Positions 43,820 to 54,922 of a stretch of DNA of 64,000 nt are shown here, piece by piece; within the stretch, counting starts at the first letter, position 1, and each line of letters opens with the position of its first letter. Origin of the DNA: Anthoceros angustus (lineage: Eukaryota > Streptophyta > Anthocerotopsida > Anthocerotales > Anthocerotaceae); NCBI GenBank assembly GCA_010909165.1, contig MU008208.1, positions 91,545 to 155,544 of the forward strand, given 5' to 3'. Below the pieces are notes generated by a model. It searched no databases. It saw only the letters and a program-made list of their open reading frames with translations, and had not been told where the DNA came from. The position numbers and the translations under genes were made by a program.

Positions 43820-44904
43820 AGGGCTCGGAGGGAGGGAGTCAGGGAGCTAGCCTTTTGCCCCTTCACGGGGCAGGACCGGCTCAGTGCAGGCTGCCGGTGA
43901 CCTCCTGCTCCTTGGCGTCCCGCCTGCCCTCCTTCGCCTCTTGACTTCTTGCCACTCAGTGGGCGGGGTGAGAGCACCGTCGAGGTCTTTGCGTTGGTGG
44001 CATCTTGCGCCTCTTGGTTCCGCCGAGTCGGCGAGGCTCGGCGTTCTTCTTTGAGCTCTGGGGCCCGCCAACTCCGCTCCGTCGTTCCCTCCGCTGCGTT
44101 GGTTGCTCGGGAGGAGGCACCGGAGAAGGGGGGATTTCCTCCCATACTTCCACAGGTGGTGAGGGGTCCGTTCGAGACGTATGGAGTCAGGAATCCTCGA
44201 TCGTCCTCCTCCGGGTCCGTTTGGCCTTGTCGGCCCCCACCTCGGCGCCCTTGCACGCTCCACTTGGCGGGGCCTCCGGCGCCCCCTCGATCTCCCTCCT
44301 TGAGCTCGAAATGTCCCCATACATGAATCGGTATGGGGCCCGATGGAGGCTTCTCGCTCCTCGGCTGCGGGCCTCTGGCCAGGCGAAGATAATCCTTCCC
44401 GATCCGCCCTCTTTCCCGTAGCGCATGCGGGAATACCAACAAGTTATCACCAAGGTGATCCACCTTGGTGGCGAGTTCAATGGACAATAATCCGGGCTAC
44501 CTGACCTCGGTATCCGGCGGATCAATCAACCAGCCGTTGGTTGTCGCTGCGTTCGAGCCTCGGCGCCGCGGCCCTATCTTTCCCTTCGCCTTGAGGGGCT
44601 CTGGAACTACACCCCCTTCTTCCTCCTTTGGGCGGTTGTAGGCCGCCCTCGGGACCTCAGGTCCATCGCCTCGGGTCCTCCGGAGGTTCTTGGACGAACC
44701 TCCTTGTTGGCGCCAGCATCTTCGGCGAACTCCGGACGGTGTTGTCAAGCGTCGAACGACTGGAACACATCCAGGTGCCACTCCTCGACTAATTCCCCCG
44801 CTTCCTCCAGCCAGGGCCCAAAGTCCGGATAGCGCCGGGTCACAATGTTGCGCTCTACGAGGTTCCATGGCTCCCAAACCTCCGCAGGCTTTTTGGGTGC
44901 CATC
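43820..44904 (-). pseudogene. Gag-like protein remnant, copy 2
   Basis: The start is an ATG at 44,904 (MAPKKPAEVWEPWNLVERNI), followed by RRYPDFGPWLEEAGELVEEW and HLDVFQSFDA. After frameshifts come KVDHLGDNLLVFPHALRER (about 44,470-44,415), RPPSGPIPIHVWGHFELKEG and DDRGFLTPYVSNGP. It is the inverted counterpart of 39,490-40,150. Both copies contain the imperfect palindrome CCAAGGTGGATCACCTTGG (39,980; 44,452). The family is unnamed; gag-like is inferred from layout and context. Confidence 0.4.
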
Positions 44905-45794
44905 GCCTTCTTCTCCCTTGTTCTTTGTGGCTGGCAGGAGTCCGCACGATCGCCCTCCTCGCGTTCGGCTCCCAACCCGGTGAGCCACGCTCGAAGATGC
45001 TTGGGCGCTCAAAGAGAGCGCCCGGAGCGGGTTGCGGGCGCAAGAGACTTGGTGTCTCGGTGCAGTGAAATGACCTCCTCTTGACGCGCCTTGGGAGTAA
45101 CGGCGGGAAGGCGCCTCTTCCAGTAGCGCAGGTGCATGGCTTACTCGACCTTCGCCTCAGCCTGCGGCCTTGGCCTTGGCGGGTCAGCGGGCGTGAATAC
45201 TGCCTCGGCCCCGCAGGCTCGGTCTGGCATGCCCGACCTCCACTCGGGGCCGTCCCGTGGGCGCCGCTCTGTCCTCCACTCAACTTCTAAGTTACCTTCC
45301 TGGCGTACTTATCTGTTTTGACCGGGGTGGGGTCGGACTTATCCGTTACGGCGTGGTCCGGTGCTCGCCATGGTGGTTCCGGGGTACGTTGCCCACTCCG
45401 GAGTCCGGAGTATACTCCGGAGTCCAGTCCGGGGTGCTATCCGCACTTATTCCTCCTTTTCCGCCTTATTTTATTTTTCAAACCTACGAAAAAAACAAAA
45501 CCCCACTTATTTCCTAACCCCCAAGGGAAGTCCGTAGCCCACATGTATACCTCTTCACCCCCACTTGTTGATCATTTTGGAAAGTGATGCTCCAACAACC
45601 GGATCATCTCCAGTCCTTGTAGGATGGAGTCGGGTGAAAACTGCGATGCATTGCGTTGTTGCATTCGCTGACTCCTCGGTTCGGTATATATTGGCGTGCG
45701 AGAAACCAGTCCTCACCAGGTGCGTTATACTCCCCTTCTTCATCTTCACGCTCTGTGCAATTGGAGAAGAGGTTGTGGAGCGTAACCTGATCGG
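44905..45794. other. GC-rich then AT-rich stretch, no defended gene
   Basis: A perfect 18-bp palindrome, TCCGGAGTATACTCCGGA, lies at 45,404-45,421. A TATA-like GGTATATATTGG occurs at about 45,681 on the plus strand, upstream of the LTR fragment at 45,795. Frames on both strands to 45,290 look compositional. Confidence 0.35.
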
Positions 45795-45962
45795 ACTTAA
45801 TAATTAATTTAGTCCTTAGGGCTCTAGGTAGTTTTTTTTAGTAGTTATTTAATTGGTTAGTTGTTACAACCACTTATTGGTTACAACTACCTTGCCTACA
45901 TAAAGGCATGTACTTTCTATTATGCAACACATATTGCTTGAGCTTGTGTATGATTCTCATCA
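45795..45962 (+). repeat. LTR fragment related to copia 1, inverted relative to it
   Basis: The sequence from ACTTAATAATTAATTTAGTC to GTGTATGATTCTCATCA matches the 3' three-quarters of the copia 1 LTR sense strand, including the terminal CA. The first 55 bases or so of the LTR are missing. It is immediately followed by an ATG rather than a tRNA primer site. Confidence 0.75.
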
Positions 45963-46988
45963 ATGGAGTCCGATGAGAAGGCAGCCAAGTTGGAGAAGGC
46001 TGTGGAGAAACTCCAACGTGACCTTGTGGATCAGCGGCGCGCGGAGAAGGTCTTGGAGGGAAGGTTGGCTCAAACCGAAGAGAGAGCTGTCCGGGCAACC
46101 ACCTAAAGAGACTCATGGAGGCAAAAGGAAGAGCACTTTGCCCACCTAGAGCAGGAAAGGAAGAGCAAGGCCGAGGCTCTAGGAAGAGAGAAGCAGGCGA
46201 CTCAGCAAGTGGAGGCGCAGGAGCAAGTGATGGCTACTCAAGCCATCAAAATCCGGGACATGGAAGAAGAATTGCGAAGGACCCGGTACAATTTGGAGGA
46301 GAAGCGCTCGGAGCTGGAGACACAAGACCAGCAACTGCAGGAGTTGGAGCGCGAGAAGGGTGTTTGGCAAGCGGAAAGGGAAGGGCTTGCACAACAATTG
46401 GTGGACCTGGAGCGGAGGAGGTCCCAAGAGGAGGAGCACCACAAGAAGGTGGTGCATAGGATGCTGGTGGTGAGGAAGAGGCGATTTTGGGCAGACTATG
46501 CCCTTCAGGCGAAATTAGCCAACCAGCTGAGAGAAGCAAGGGAGGAGAATGTGACCCTCCATGTGAAGGTGGGAGAATTGACCACCTCAAGGGATGCCTA
46601 CAAGGGTAGGTGTGAAGATGGAGAATGGCCCACGGAGTTGGATGATCTCCAAATGCAATATCATAGTTTGGGCGCCCATCTTCACAACAGGATATTGAAG
46701 GCCAACAACGAGGTATTGCGATTGGCCAAGAGGAGGACATTGGGTCCTCATGATGATGACCGGAAGGAGCTGCAACAGGTGCAGCCGGAGGCCTCAGATT
46801 TTGATGAGGCCACAAGTGACATGGACTCCGAAGAATCTGGGGAGTCGGAAGATGGAGGAGAGGCAGCTGCGCCAAGAGAGGGAGTGGGCGCGGAGAGTAA
46901 GGAGGGGGGACAACCCGCCCTCACAGGGGGTCACACTACCACGGTAGGTGACCACCCTACCACGGTAGTCCGCTGCACTGGTGGATAA
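45963..46988 (+). CDS. Coiled-coil gag-like protein directly behind an LTR fragment
   Basis: The ATG at 45,963 directly follows the LTR terminal CA and starts MESDEKAAKLEKAVEKLQRD. The frame is open to 46,988 except for one TAA at about 46,104, giving 341 codons. Residues 1-210 are heptad-rich coiled coil (LEEKRSELETQDQQLQELER; LAQQLVDLERRRSQEEEHHK). Residues 215-265 are a helical LQMQYHSLGAHLHNRILKAN segment, and the rest is acidic (SDMDSEESGESEDGGEAAAP) and ends in TTTVGDHPTTVVRC. No zinc knuckle, protease or polymerase is present. It is likely the single protein of a non-autonomous LTR element that shares LTRs with copia 1. The lone stop could be a point mutation or a sequence error. Confidence 0.5.
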
Positions 46989-47435
46989 CCACCACGCCGG
47001 TACTCCGCTACTACCGGGTAGGGTCAACGGGCGCGGAGCCTGTTGGGGAGTCGGACGGAGGCTGGTCATGGATGAAGGAGCGGGGTCCGGCAAGATACCC
47101 CGGAGGAGCAGTGAGGTGGTGGGGAAACAGCCCCACTGGGAGAGCAAGAGCGGAGTTAGATCCGAGGAAGGGGAGGGTAAGGAGTTCCTCACCCCACGAG
47201 TAAGGGAAGAGCCCGCCAGAGAGGAGACCAACGCAAAGAAGGCCGAGGCATTAGCGGTGACAACATCGCACCCATGGGGAGGAACCTTGAAGACATGCTC
47301 CAAGATAGGTATGGACAAACCAAACAAGGGGAAAGGAGCCAAGAAGATCTCAACCCCAGAAGCCATCACCGATGAAGAAGAAGAAGGAGATAGGGACCAG
47401 ACTACCATGGTAGTCGACTACCCCGTAGTCTCATG
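46930..47435. repeat. Cluster of ACTACC...GGTAGT inverted repeats
   Basis: CTACC-AC-GGTAG occurs at 46,936-46,947 and 46,957-46,968, the perfect palindrome ACTACCATGGTAGT at 47,401-47,414, and GACTAC-CCC-GTAGTC at about 47,415-47,430. They overlap the end of the coiled-coil frame and its 3' neighbourhood. Confidence 0.7.
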
Positions 47436-48076
47436 ACTACTGTAGGGTGATATGGATGAGCGCAACCAAAGCGGTGAGGTCAAGAGCGAGACACCTGAGT
47501 GCGTGGAGGGGGGCGCGATTGCTGGAGGATGAACGGAACCAAGGCGCCACCCCGCAGGGCAGGAGGAAGGGGCAACATGGTACTTGCCTCACAAGCTAGG
47601 AAGAAGACAGAATTTGGGGAGGGGACAGGAGCAAAAAGAGGGCGAGAGAGCCAATCCACAGGAGACGCGTCACCACTCCAGCAGGTTGAGGACTAGGTAT
47701 GGTCAAAGGCCATAAATGAACTTGGAGAGAATAGGAACTGCAGGTCACCTTTTCCAATATTCTATTATTTCCTACACTTGACATTTGTAGGAGACCTCAC
47801 ATAAGAGGAGGATTTCACAAAGTAAGTATCATGTCTTGCGCCCATACTCCGAGTCCTTTGCTCTTAAAGGAATGCAGTTGGTCATGAGCCAACGCGTCTG
47901 CAGAGGAAGTCGCGGTGGCTCTGAGTGGAGGGCTTGCTTCTGCAAGCATTATGAGTTGCTCCCTTGTGAATGGTTGCTGAAATTGCTTTTTGCTTTGGGT
48001 GTGTGGCAATGCCCTGTGAACTCGGCTAGAGGTTGATCCACGGAAGACTCTGGAGGTACCGCGTCGGTGTCAAACT
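46989..48076 (+). other. Downstream part of the coiled-coil element, broken frames
   Basis: Glu/Lys/Gly-rich plus-strand frames (46,981-47,436; 47,499-47,696) look like continuations of the disordered tail in shifted frames. A last piece, MQLVMSQRVCRGSRGGSEWR (47,872-48,035), contains cysteines but no recognised motif. Copia 1 interrupts this sequence at 48,076/55,146, and the continuation is at 55,146 and beyond. Confidence 0.3.
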
Positions 48077-48300
48077 TGATGAGAATCATACACAAGCTCT
48101 AGCAATATGTGTTGCATTACATTCATAATAGAAAGTACATGCCTTTATGTAGGCAAGGTAGTTGTAACCAATAAGTGGTTGTAACAACTAACCAATTAAA
48201 TAACTACTAAAAGAAACTACCTAGAGCCCTAAGGACTAAATTAATTATTAAGTCCTAGGTGCCCTAGTGAAGAGTGCCCTAATAGTAAGCTATTTTATCA
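48077..48300 (-). repeat. Copia 1 3' LTR
   Basis: 224 bp; on the element strand it starts TGATAAAATAGC and ends GATTCTCATCA. It is flanked on its inner side by the polypurine tract. Confidence 0.9.
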
Positions 48301-48315
48301 CTCCCACTCACTATG
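48301..48315 (-). other. Copia 1 polypurine tract
   Basis: On the element strand the sequence just before the 3' LTR is ATAGTGAGTGGGAG, a purine-rich primer site for plus-strand synthesis. Confidence 0.7.
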
Positions 48316-50253
48316 AACTAGGGGTGATTTTCGACCAAAAGAGGTCTAGGAAAAACTAGTCTAGTAAAAACTAGTCCCTAACTAAACTTTACTTAAAGGC
48401 ATAAAGTAAAACTTAAGGTAAAACTGAAAGTAATAATCACTATTAAATAACTCCCACTTAAGGAGAACGAGATGAGAAACTAATAACCCAACTTCAAATA
48501 GGTGGAATTAAAACTAATTAAAAGTATTTAAGCGGATTTATATATAGAGGAAAATCCAGAAAATACCTAATTTCCGAAAAGGAAAATCAAAGGATAATGG
48601 ATAATACCCTTCTTCCTCAAACTTCACGAACGCGATCCCGACAACTTGGTGGTTGGTACATGCGTGATGGCGATGGCGGAGGGGTGGCTACCAGAAGGCG
48701 CCAATCGCCCACGGAGGAGGCGCCCACGGGGCGCCATCGCGCCTGTCCCGAGCCCCGCTGGCCCTCTCCGGCCGCGCCGCAGAGGCCGGGCGCGCCTTCC
48801 CGCCTTGTCCGGCCCTTGCAAGGACGCCACGGGCGCCGCTGGCGCCCAAACAAAAGGACAGGAGGCGCCTACCGCTGATGCATCCAATCGTGTCCTCGCT
48901 GGTGATGAAGAGTCTCGCCTCCATGCACTCTTCCTGCACCTTTCGTAAAGAAATCTCCGCATTTGTCATTGATCCGACCTCATCCTCGGAGGATGAACCG
49001 AACCAGATGCCTAAGGATCCGGGGACGCGCTCCAGCCAAGAGGAAAGCTGTCCAAGTGTAAGATTCTTCATTTTCTCGCCATGTCTTCATTTCCGCCATG
49101 TCTTCATTTGTGAAGCAATTCTGGATGTGCTCACCAAAGGGGAGGAAGCGCAGCCTAGGTGATGAGGACGTGCCCCTCTCAATGAATGATGCTCCGCCAA
49201 AAAAAGCCCACCTCCAAAAGTGTTTGTAGGAAAGATTGTTGCCCATCTTATGCTTCTAAGAAGAAGCTATGACACAAGTGGATTACAAGGATGCTAATGC
49301 TTGATGGATAAGAGACACTTGTGTGTTTGATGCGTGATGGGTGGAGACGGCATGGGGAGGATATGACAAGGAAGGGCTGGAAAAGAAAGGTGCAATATAT
49401 TAAATAAGGGTTATCCGATTTAAGCATCCTAATTTCTATATGAGTTTTAGGATCGAATAACCTAGCATAAAGTTTCTGCAGTTGATGCGGCTGTAAACAC
49501 ATTTTGTTTCCCTAAGTGCATTGAAGACAAAAACATGGGCTATTATAAGTCAGGACTTCTACCAAAAGGTGACCAGGAAAATAAAGTATACATACTCACC
49601 TTAGGTTTAAGTGAAAAGGGAGATGTCCCGGACTCCTATATTTGTGAGGAAACTACCATCCACATGATAAAAATAGCAAGTCTCCCATGTGAGGAATTTC
49701 AAGGACATATCAAACATATTTTCCGTAGGTGCCTTTGGTGCTAAGGGAATTTAATGTTTTAATTACATAAATACTGCTTAAATATTATTTTTATTTTTTA
49801 ATATAAATATTCCAGGTTCTATGTTGGCCGTCTATGAAGAGGAAGGGGATGACCTAAGCTATTTTGAGATAGAAGAAGAAAATGTTCAGAAAAATAGTAA
49901 GACAATAATTTTTGGGCTAAGATTTTAAGGTTATCTTAAATCGGCCCTAAGGCGCTAGGGTGAGTATTAGGTTAAAGGTTTGGACAGTGTGTCCATTATA
50001 CCCAAACATTTCATGTGTTTCCTATGTAACTCAATTCCCAATGACTTTGTTAATAAATCAGATTGTCTAAAGTTTGAACATAACTAATATTTATGGTTTG
50101 ATCTTCTAACTTTTCCCTTATGTAGTGATAACAGCTATATGTTTAGTTCTAGAATGAAAAGATTTCGCAAGTGCAATGGCACCTGCTATCACTAAACAAG
50201 ATGTAGGCTTAAGTTGAGGATGGTGAAGTTCACTCAAAACTAACTGGACCACA
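48316..50253 (+). pseudogene. Antisense spliced gene remnant between pol and 3' LTR of copia 1
   Basis: On the strand opposite to copia 1 there are protein-like blocks. They are EISAFVIDPTSSSEDEPNQM (about 48,950), RKRSLGDEDVPLSMNDAPPK (about 49,144-49,205), GLLPKGDQENKVYILTLGLS and YICEETTIHMIKIASLPCEE (49,545-49,700). After an intron-like stretch and a TATTCCAG acceptor comes GSMLAVYEEEGDDLSYFEIE (about 49,815-49,880). A GC-rich block at 48,640-48,880 contains GGGCGCC-GCT-GGCGCCC (48,829-48,846). Antisense genes at this place are known in some plant LTR elements; here the protein is not recognised. Confidence 0.4.
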
Positions 50254-50532
50254 CTATGTCTTTAGAACCGAGGTTAGTACGTACTCGATTCGATTTGACA
50301 AAGCTATAGTAGGTTGTTTCTTACTTGACCAGGATATTGGTGCTCCTCCCAAGAGTAATACATACCGACATGATTTTCGTGTGTCGGGGTCAAAGATAGT
50401 CGGCATCGATATGCCGTTAGAGTTAATGTGTTGATAGCTGGTGTATGCTTGAACATCGATCCTGTACATAGTGCCTTTAAGGTATCGAATATACGCTATG
50501 ACATCCAAAGGCTCACGCCCGTGGTTCTCCAA
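50254..50532 (-). pseudogene. Copia 1 RNase H domain
   Basis: The domain reads YIRYLKGTMYRIDVQAYTSY, FDPDTRKSCRYVLLLGGAPI, SWSSKKQPTIALSNRIEYVL. SWSSKKQPTIALS..E.EY is the signature end of copia RNase H. The frame is broken at both ends. Confidence 0.75.
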
Positions 50533-50579
50533 GAATTGTGAACCGACTTCAAAAGATATATCCGGTCTCGTAAAATTGC

Positions 50580-51650
50580 ATAAATATATTAGAGTGCCAA
50601 CAAGATGTCGGTATGGAACTCCGACATTTCTAGCTTTTCTTCAGTTTTGGGACTCATATCCGAGGTAAGCAACACCACTTGCAAAAGGTGTGGGTGCTTT
50701 GCATCCTCAAGTCCAAATTTAGCTAAACTCTCCTTAATATACTTGGTTTGAACTATACTTAGAGTCTTATTACCTCTATTTCGTATAATATTAACACCAA
50801 GTGCATATGTCATTTCTCCTAGATCGGACATCTCAAATAGAGTCCTAAGCCATGCTTTAGTTTCGCTAGGAGAGTGAGGGAGTTTGTTGCCATAAAAACA
50901 TCATCAACATAAAGTAGAAGATAAAATATATCATTGCGGATATTAGGATGTACATACAAGCATCACCGGCTTTGCTTAAATCCTCTCCCAATAAGTTGTA
51001 CATGTATGGTTAAGTTCCAATTCTTGCCCGATCGCTTAAGGCCATACAAACCTTTGATGAGTCGGCATACCCAATCTTCTTTGCCTTTGACTTCAGAACC
51101 CTCGGGTTGTCTCATGTATATTTCCTCTTGCGCCCATACAAATATGTCTTAACATCCATCATGTGGAGTTCAAGATCATGTTGGGCACATAAGGCAAATA
51201 TCATTCAAGTGTGGCAACTCATAAGTGGCCCAAGGTATGTAATCTAGACCAGAATTTGTGTAAACCTCCGCTACTAGACGTGCCTTTTATACCTTTCTAT
51301 AGAACCATCTCCTTTTCTTTTAATTTTGAATACCCATTTGCTGGTTACTATCTTCCTACCCTAGGTGGTTTGACCAATTCCATGTAGAGTTATTAACTAG
51401 GGAATTATATTCGAATCTGACTACCTTCCATAAGTCTTTTCGTGGAGAAGAGAAAGCTTGTTTTAAGGTAAGAGGTTCTTCCGGGTCTATAGTTGCCTTG
51501 TAGAGCTTGAGAATAAAGTGATATAGGGGTATAGGATCATCAAAACAGCTAGGTATCCTAAAGGAGGTTCCTTCCAACTGCAGGACTCGAGATAGTAGGT
51601 CGGGATCTAAGGTTGTACCTTTGTGCAGTGCATCATCCGAGCGGATCAAC
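50580..51650 (-). pseudogene. Copia 1 reverse transcriptase
   Basis: The start has EPLTLKQAFSSPRKDLWKVV and RFEYNSLVNNSTW (about 51,470-51,370), typical of the copia RT entry. The catalytic YVDD is in LLYVDDVFMATNS (about 50,890-50,925). The downstream thumb region reads MSDLGEMTYALGVNIIRNRG (50,831) and YIKESLAKFGLEDAK. Frameshifts lie between these blocks. Confidence 0.75.
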
Positions 51651-51849
51651 GAGGATCTGCTGGCTCCACAATGTCATCCTCCGAGGGTCATCAAACTCAT
51701 CATCATGAGTGTCAATCGGCGCCCGCTGGGATGTCAACATCGTGTCGTCGTTGAGTTGTGGAATAGATGCTAACTCCTCCTCCTCCGCATAATAGGTTCA
51801 ACTAAAGGAACACGAGAAGGAATGGGAAATGGAGTGAAATAATGTATCA

Positions 51850-52930
51850 TCAAAATAAGAAGGTCAATGGTCTCATCAAGAGGAGGACCAAGCCTATCGC
51901 TCCCAGTGGGGAAAAGAGGTAAGACTCATGAAAAGTAACACTCGGCGTATAAAAGTTGCCTTGTAGAAGGGTTGAACAATTTGTACCCTTTGATACCTTG
52001 TGTAGCCAATGAAAAGTGTACTTAGCTTTGGGATCCAACTTACGCAATGCTTTGGGAATAAAAACATATGCGGGGGATCCAAAAATTCAAGGTGGTCAAT
52101 AGAAGGCTTCTTGCCAATGAATGCTTCATATGGAGTCATACCTTGAACTGATGTAGGCAATCGATTCATGAGATAGGTTCTTAGGAGGGCCTCCAATAAG
52201 CCTTAGATAACTTAGCTTGTACCAATAAGCAACCTGTGATCTCTTGGAGGCGTAGATTCTTGTTCTCCACGCCATTTTGTTGAGGAGTGTAGACCTGTAA
52301 GTTGTTGAGCTATACCACCGAAAAATCCTCAAATTCGAGATGTAAACTCTCCACCATTGTCAACGTAAGGTCTTGAGTTTGTGATCCGTAAGTCTCTCAC
52401 CATTTCATGTAGTCCTTGAAGAAGTGAAAGGCATCACTCTTGTTTTTCGGGATGTAGGAAAAGACAAACGAGAGAAATCATCTGTGAAGGTCAAAAATAT
52501 CTACTACCACTAAGGAGGGTGTAGACAAGGGTCCACAAATGTCTGTGTGCACTATCTCTAAAGGTGACTTGGCCCTTTGTGGAGATTTATTTTGAAAGGC
52601 TCTTGATGTCGCGTTTAGTGAGGACACAAGATTCGCACCAAGGTAGGTGTTCAACCTTTGCAAGGCAAGGGGTTCTATATAAAGCTCCTTAGACATTTGG
52701 ATTAATTTTTGACTATTAGGATGACCAAGGCGACAATGCCAAAGCATGGTTTGGGTAGGTGTCATGGTTTGGAATGGCAACATTAGCGTAATGGGTGGCT
52801 CCCACTTGTACCGACAATCTATAGAGACCATCATCTAAAGTGCAGTGCATTGTATAGTTTCTATCACTTATGAAAGAGAGAAGACAACTATTCGCATAAA
52901 GGATCACCGCAGAGTGTGTTCTTGACAAAG
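51850..52930 (-). pseudogene. Copia 1 GAG-pre-integrase and integrase
   Basis: LWHCRLGHPNSQKLIQMSKE (about 52,740) is the GAG-pre-integrase segment. HTDICGPLSTPSL (about 52,545-52,505) starts the integrase core. Later YLMNRLPTSVQGMTPYEAF (about 52,170-52,115) and FIGYTRYQRVQIVQPF follow. The catalytic DDE positions beyond the first Asp are in broken frames. Confidence 0.75.
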
Positions 52931-53094
52931 ACTTGCGGTGATACTAGATTCTTGCACATTGAAGGAACATGGAGGACGTGATGAAGATGAAGAACGACCG
53001 AATCACACTTGAATACAATCAACCGACACCCGCAATGGGTAGGTTGTGATCATCTCCTGTGGAGACGATGTCCTGGGTGGTGAGTAAGACTCAA

Positions 53095-53150
53095 AAGAGT
53101 TTCGTTGTAACAAATATGTGAAGTAGCTCCAGTCTAAGTACCATGAGGTA
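53095..53150 (-). pseudogene. Copia 1 protease active-site region with a 2-base gap
   Basis: The minus strand reads TGGTACTTAGACTGGAGCTA, where copia proteases encode W-Y-L-D-S-G-A-T-S-H. Two bases are missing inside the DSG codons, in a context that would be CTG or CAGG. It is a clear example of the small-gap pattern discussed in the findings. Confidence 0.65.
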
Positions 53151-53245
53151 TTGGAGGGCTTGGAAGAAGCCAAGCACAGTGAGCACCTCTGGAGTTGAGG
53201 AAGATTGTTTCTTCACGCAATGTTAGCTCTGTGGGGCCTCCTTGC

Positions 53246-54151
53246 GAGGTTCCCCATTCTTCTTCTTACGACAATCCTTTTCCATGTGATTTGGGATTCG
53301 CACCAATTACATATAATCCCGTCTTGTTACCTCTTGCGGTGTTGAAGAAGATGCCTCTCCATCATGGAAAGTATGTGGATATGGGGTCATGGAAAGTAGA
53401 ACCTCGGCCCGCCTCGCCCCTCTTCCTCTACCCTTTGTGAATACATCACCGCCGCTTGTTGGCTGGAGTGATGATGACGTCGCTTGCCTCCTCCTGTAGC
53501 AATGCTCCAATAAGTTCGAAACACGATCGGCTCTTCATTTGGATCTTCATCCGCAGCTTTTCCGACATAATCGCATTTTGAGTTGTAATGAAAGCCCTAT
53601 AAGAAGGTGGCAATGAAGATAAGAGAATGACGTAAGCCTCCATCTCGAGATAGGTACGCGATTGAAGATTCCAAATGGGATCGTGCCAATCGAAATGCAT
53701 TAACATGATGTTCGATGGTGTCGGACTCCTTCATTGAGAGGTTGGAAGTTACGTGAAGTGCAACAATACTCATTACATCTCGAGATGAATATAATTGAGC
53801 AAGGTGAGTCCACATATCCTTGGAGGTCTTTGCAGCGACATGTCTCACCATATGTTGAGAAAGTCCACCGACCAATAAATCTTGTGCCTTCTCGCCTCAA
53901 GGCCCCGTGAAGGTTGAAGTTCACGTTCAAATCGGGCGTGTGGCCTTGGAATTGATCCATCGACGATGCCCCAAAGGTCTCTTTGCCGCAAAGCTCCTCG
54001 CATTCTCAATGACCGATGTCATAATCCCTTCCATTGAATCTATCTTTCTCTTGAAATCGCCACCATAATGATAATGCAATGAAGTGTTAGCATTATCATT
54101 ACCCAATGGGGAATTAGGAATTTGTTCTTCATTATTGATCACTCCAGCCAT
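53246..54151 (-). pseudogene. Copia 1 gag
   Basis: The ATG at 54,151 starts MAGVINNEEQIPNSPLGNDN. Further on come GGLSQHMVRHVAAKTSKDMW, THLAQLYSSRDVMSIVALHV and LLSSLPPSYRAFITTQNAIM, the UBN2/gag pattern of plant copia. A CCHC zinc knuckle (CNWCxIPNHMEKDCRKKKNG) is at about 53,305-53,250, with one base missing after the second Cys. Frameshifts divide it into at least four pieces. Confidence 0.75.
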
Positions 54152-54910
54152 TGTAGGTGATTTAGAGGACTAGGCCTCGCGATGCCTCTCATCTTCTTTA
54201 TTGCACGAAACTCTTCTCTTGCATCATAGTCCGATTCGGATGATGATAGCATGCTCTCAAATCTGCGCATTATCAACCTTAGAGAGAATAGACAATTTTG
54301 TCCTTAATTCAGATAATTCTCCTTAAGATCAAAGGATTGGATTCTAAGAGTTGCTAATTGACTATCAATTTCTTGAAATCTAAGAGTTTCTATGCTATTT
54401 TGTCTTGCACTAGAAGATAAAGGAGTACTAATACCAAGATTCAAATTTGGGATATGTTGGAGAGCTAATTCTAATGCCTTGACGTGAATTGGACTAAAAA
54501 CTTCTAGCAAATCACGCCTAGCTAGCTTGATAAACTTCCCTTGATCCGGTTTAGAAATTAAAATAGATGCAATGAAGTTTGCTATACAAGAGGAGGTTTC
54601 TACTATCTCTATAGCTTGTTGTCTTCTATTGCTTCTATGTGTTGGGCTCCTAATTTGTTCTTGTTGTCTTGCACTACTTCTCTTCTTAACTGCCTTCTCC
54701 TTCTAAGGGAACACAAATCCATGGAGGAAGAACAAAGAATTAGTGCATAAAAGCATTGTTAGAAGAGAAATGTTAGCATAAAGAAAATGCATGCAAAGAT
54801 AGCAATTCTAGGATAAACACAATCCATCTAGGCAAATGCTAGATTAGAAAGTGTCTCCTAGATAAGCTACTTAGATGCATGAGGATGCAAAAGCAAACAA
54901 AGAGCAAGTG

Positions 54911-54922
54911 TGCTCGATACCA
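54911..54922 (-). other. Copia 1 primer-binding site (initiator Met tRNA)
   Basis: Directly after the 5' LTR the element strand reads TGGTATCGAGC. The usual plant site is TGGTATCAGAGC, complementary to the 3' end of initiator methionine tRNA; here the A of the CAG is missing. The remaining match still identifies the tRNA. Confidence 0.8.

Noticed and set aside
42276-45084. Many long plus-strand frames in the GC-rich region
   Set aside because: Shadows of the minus-strand gag-like frames in GC-rich DNA; only the minus frames keep motif order with the inverted copy.
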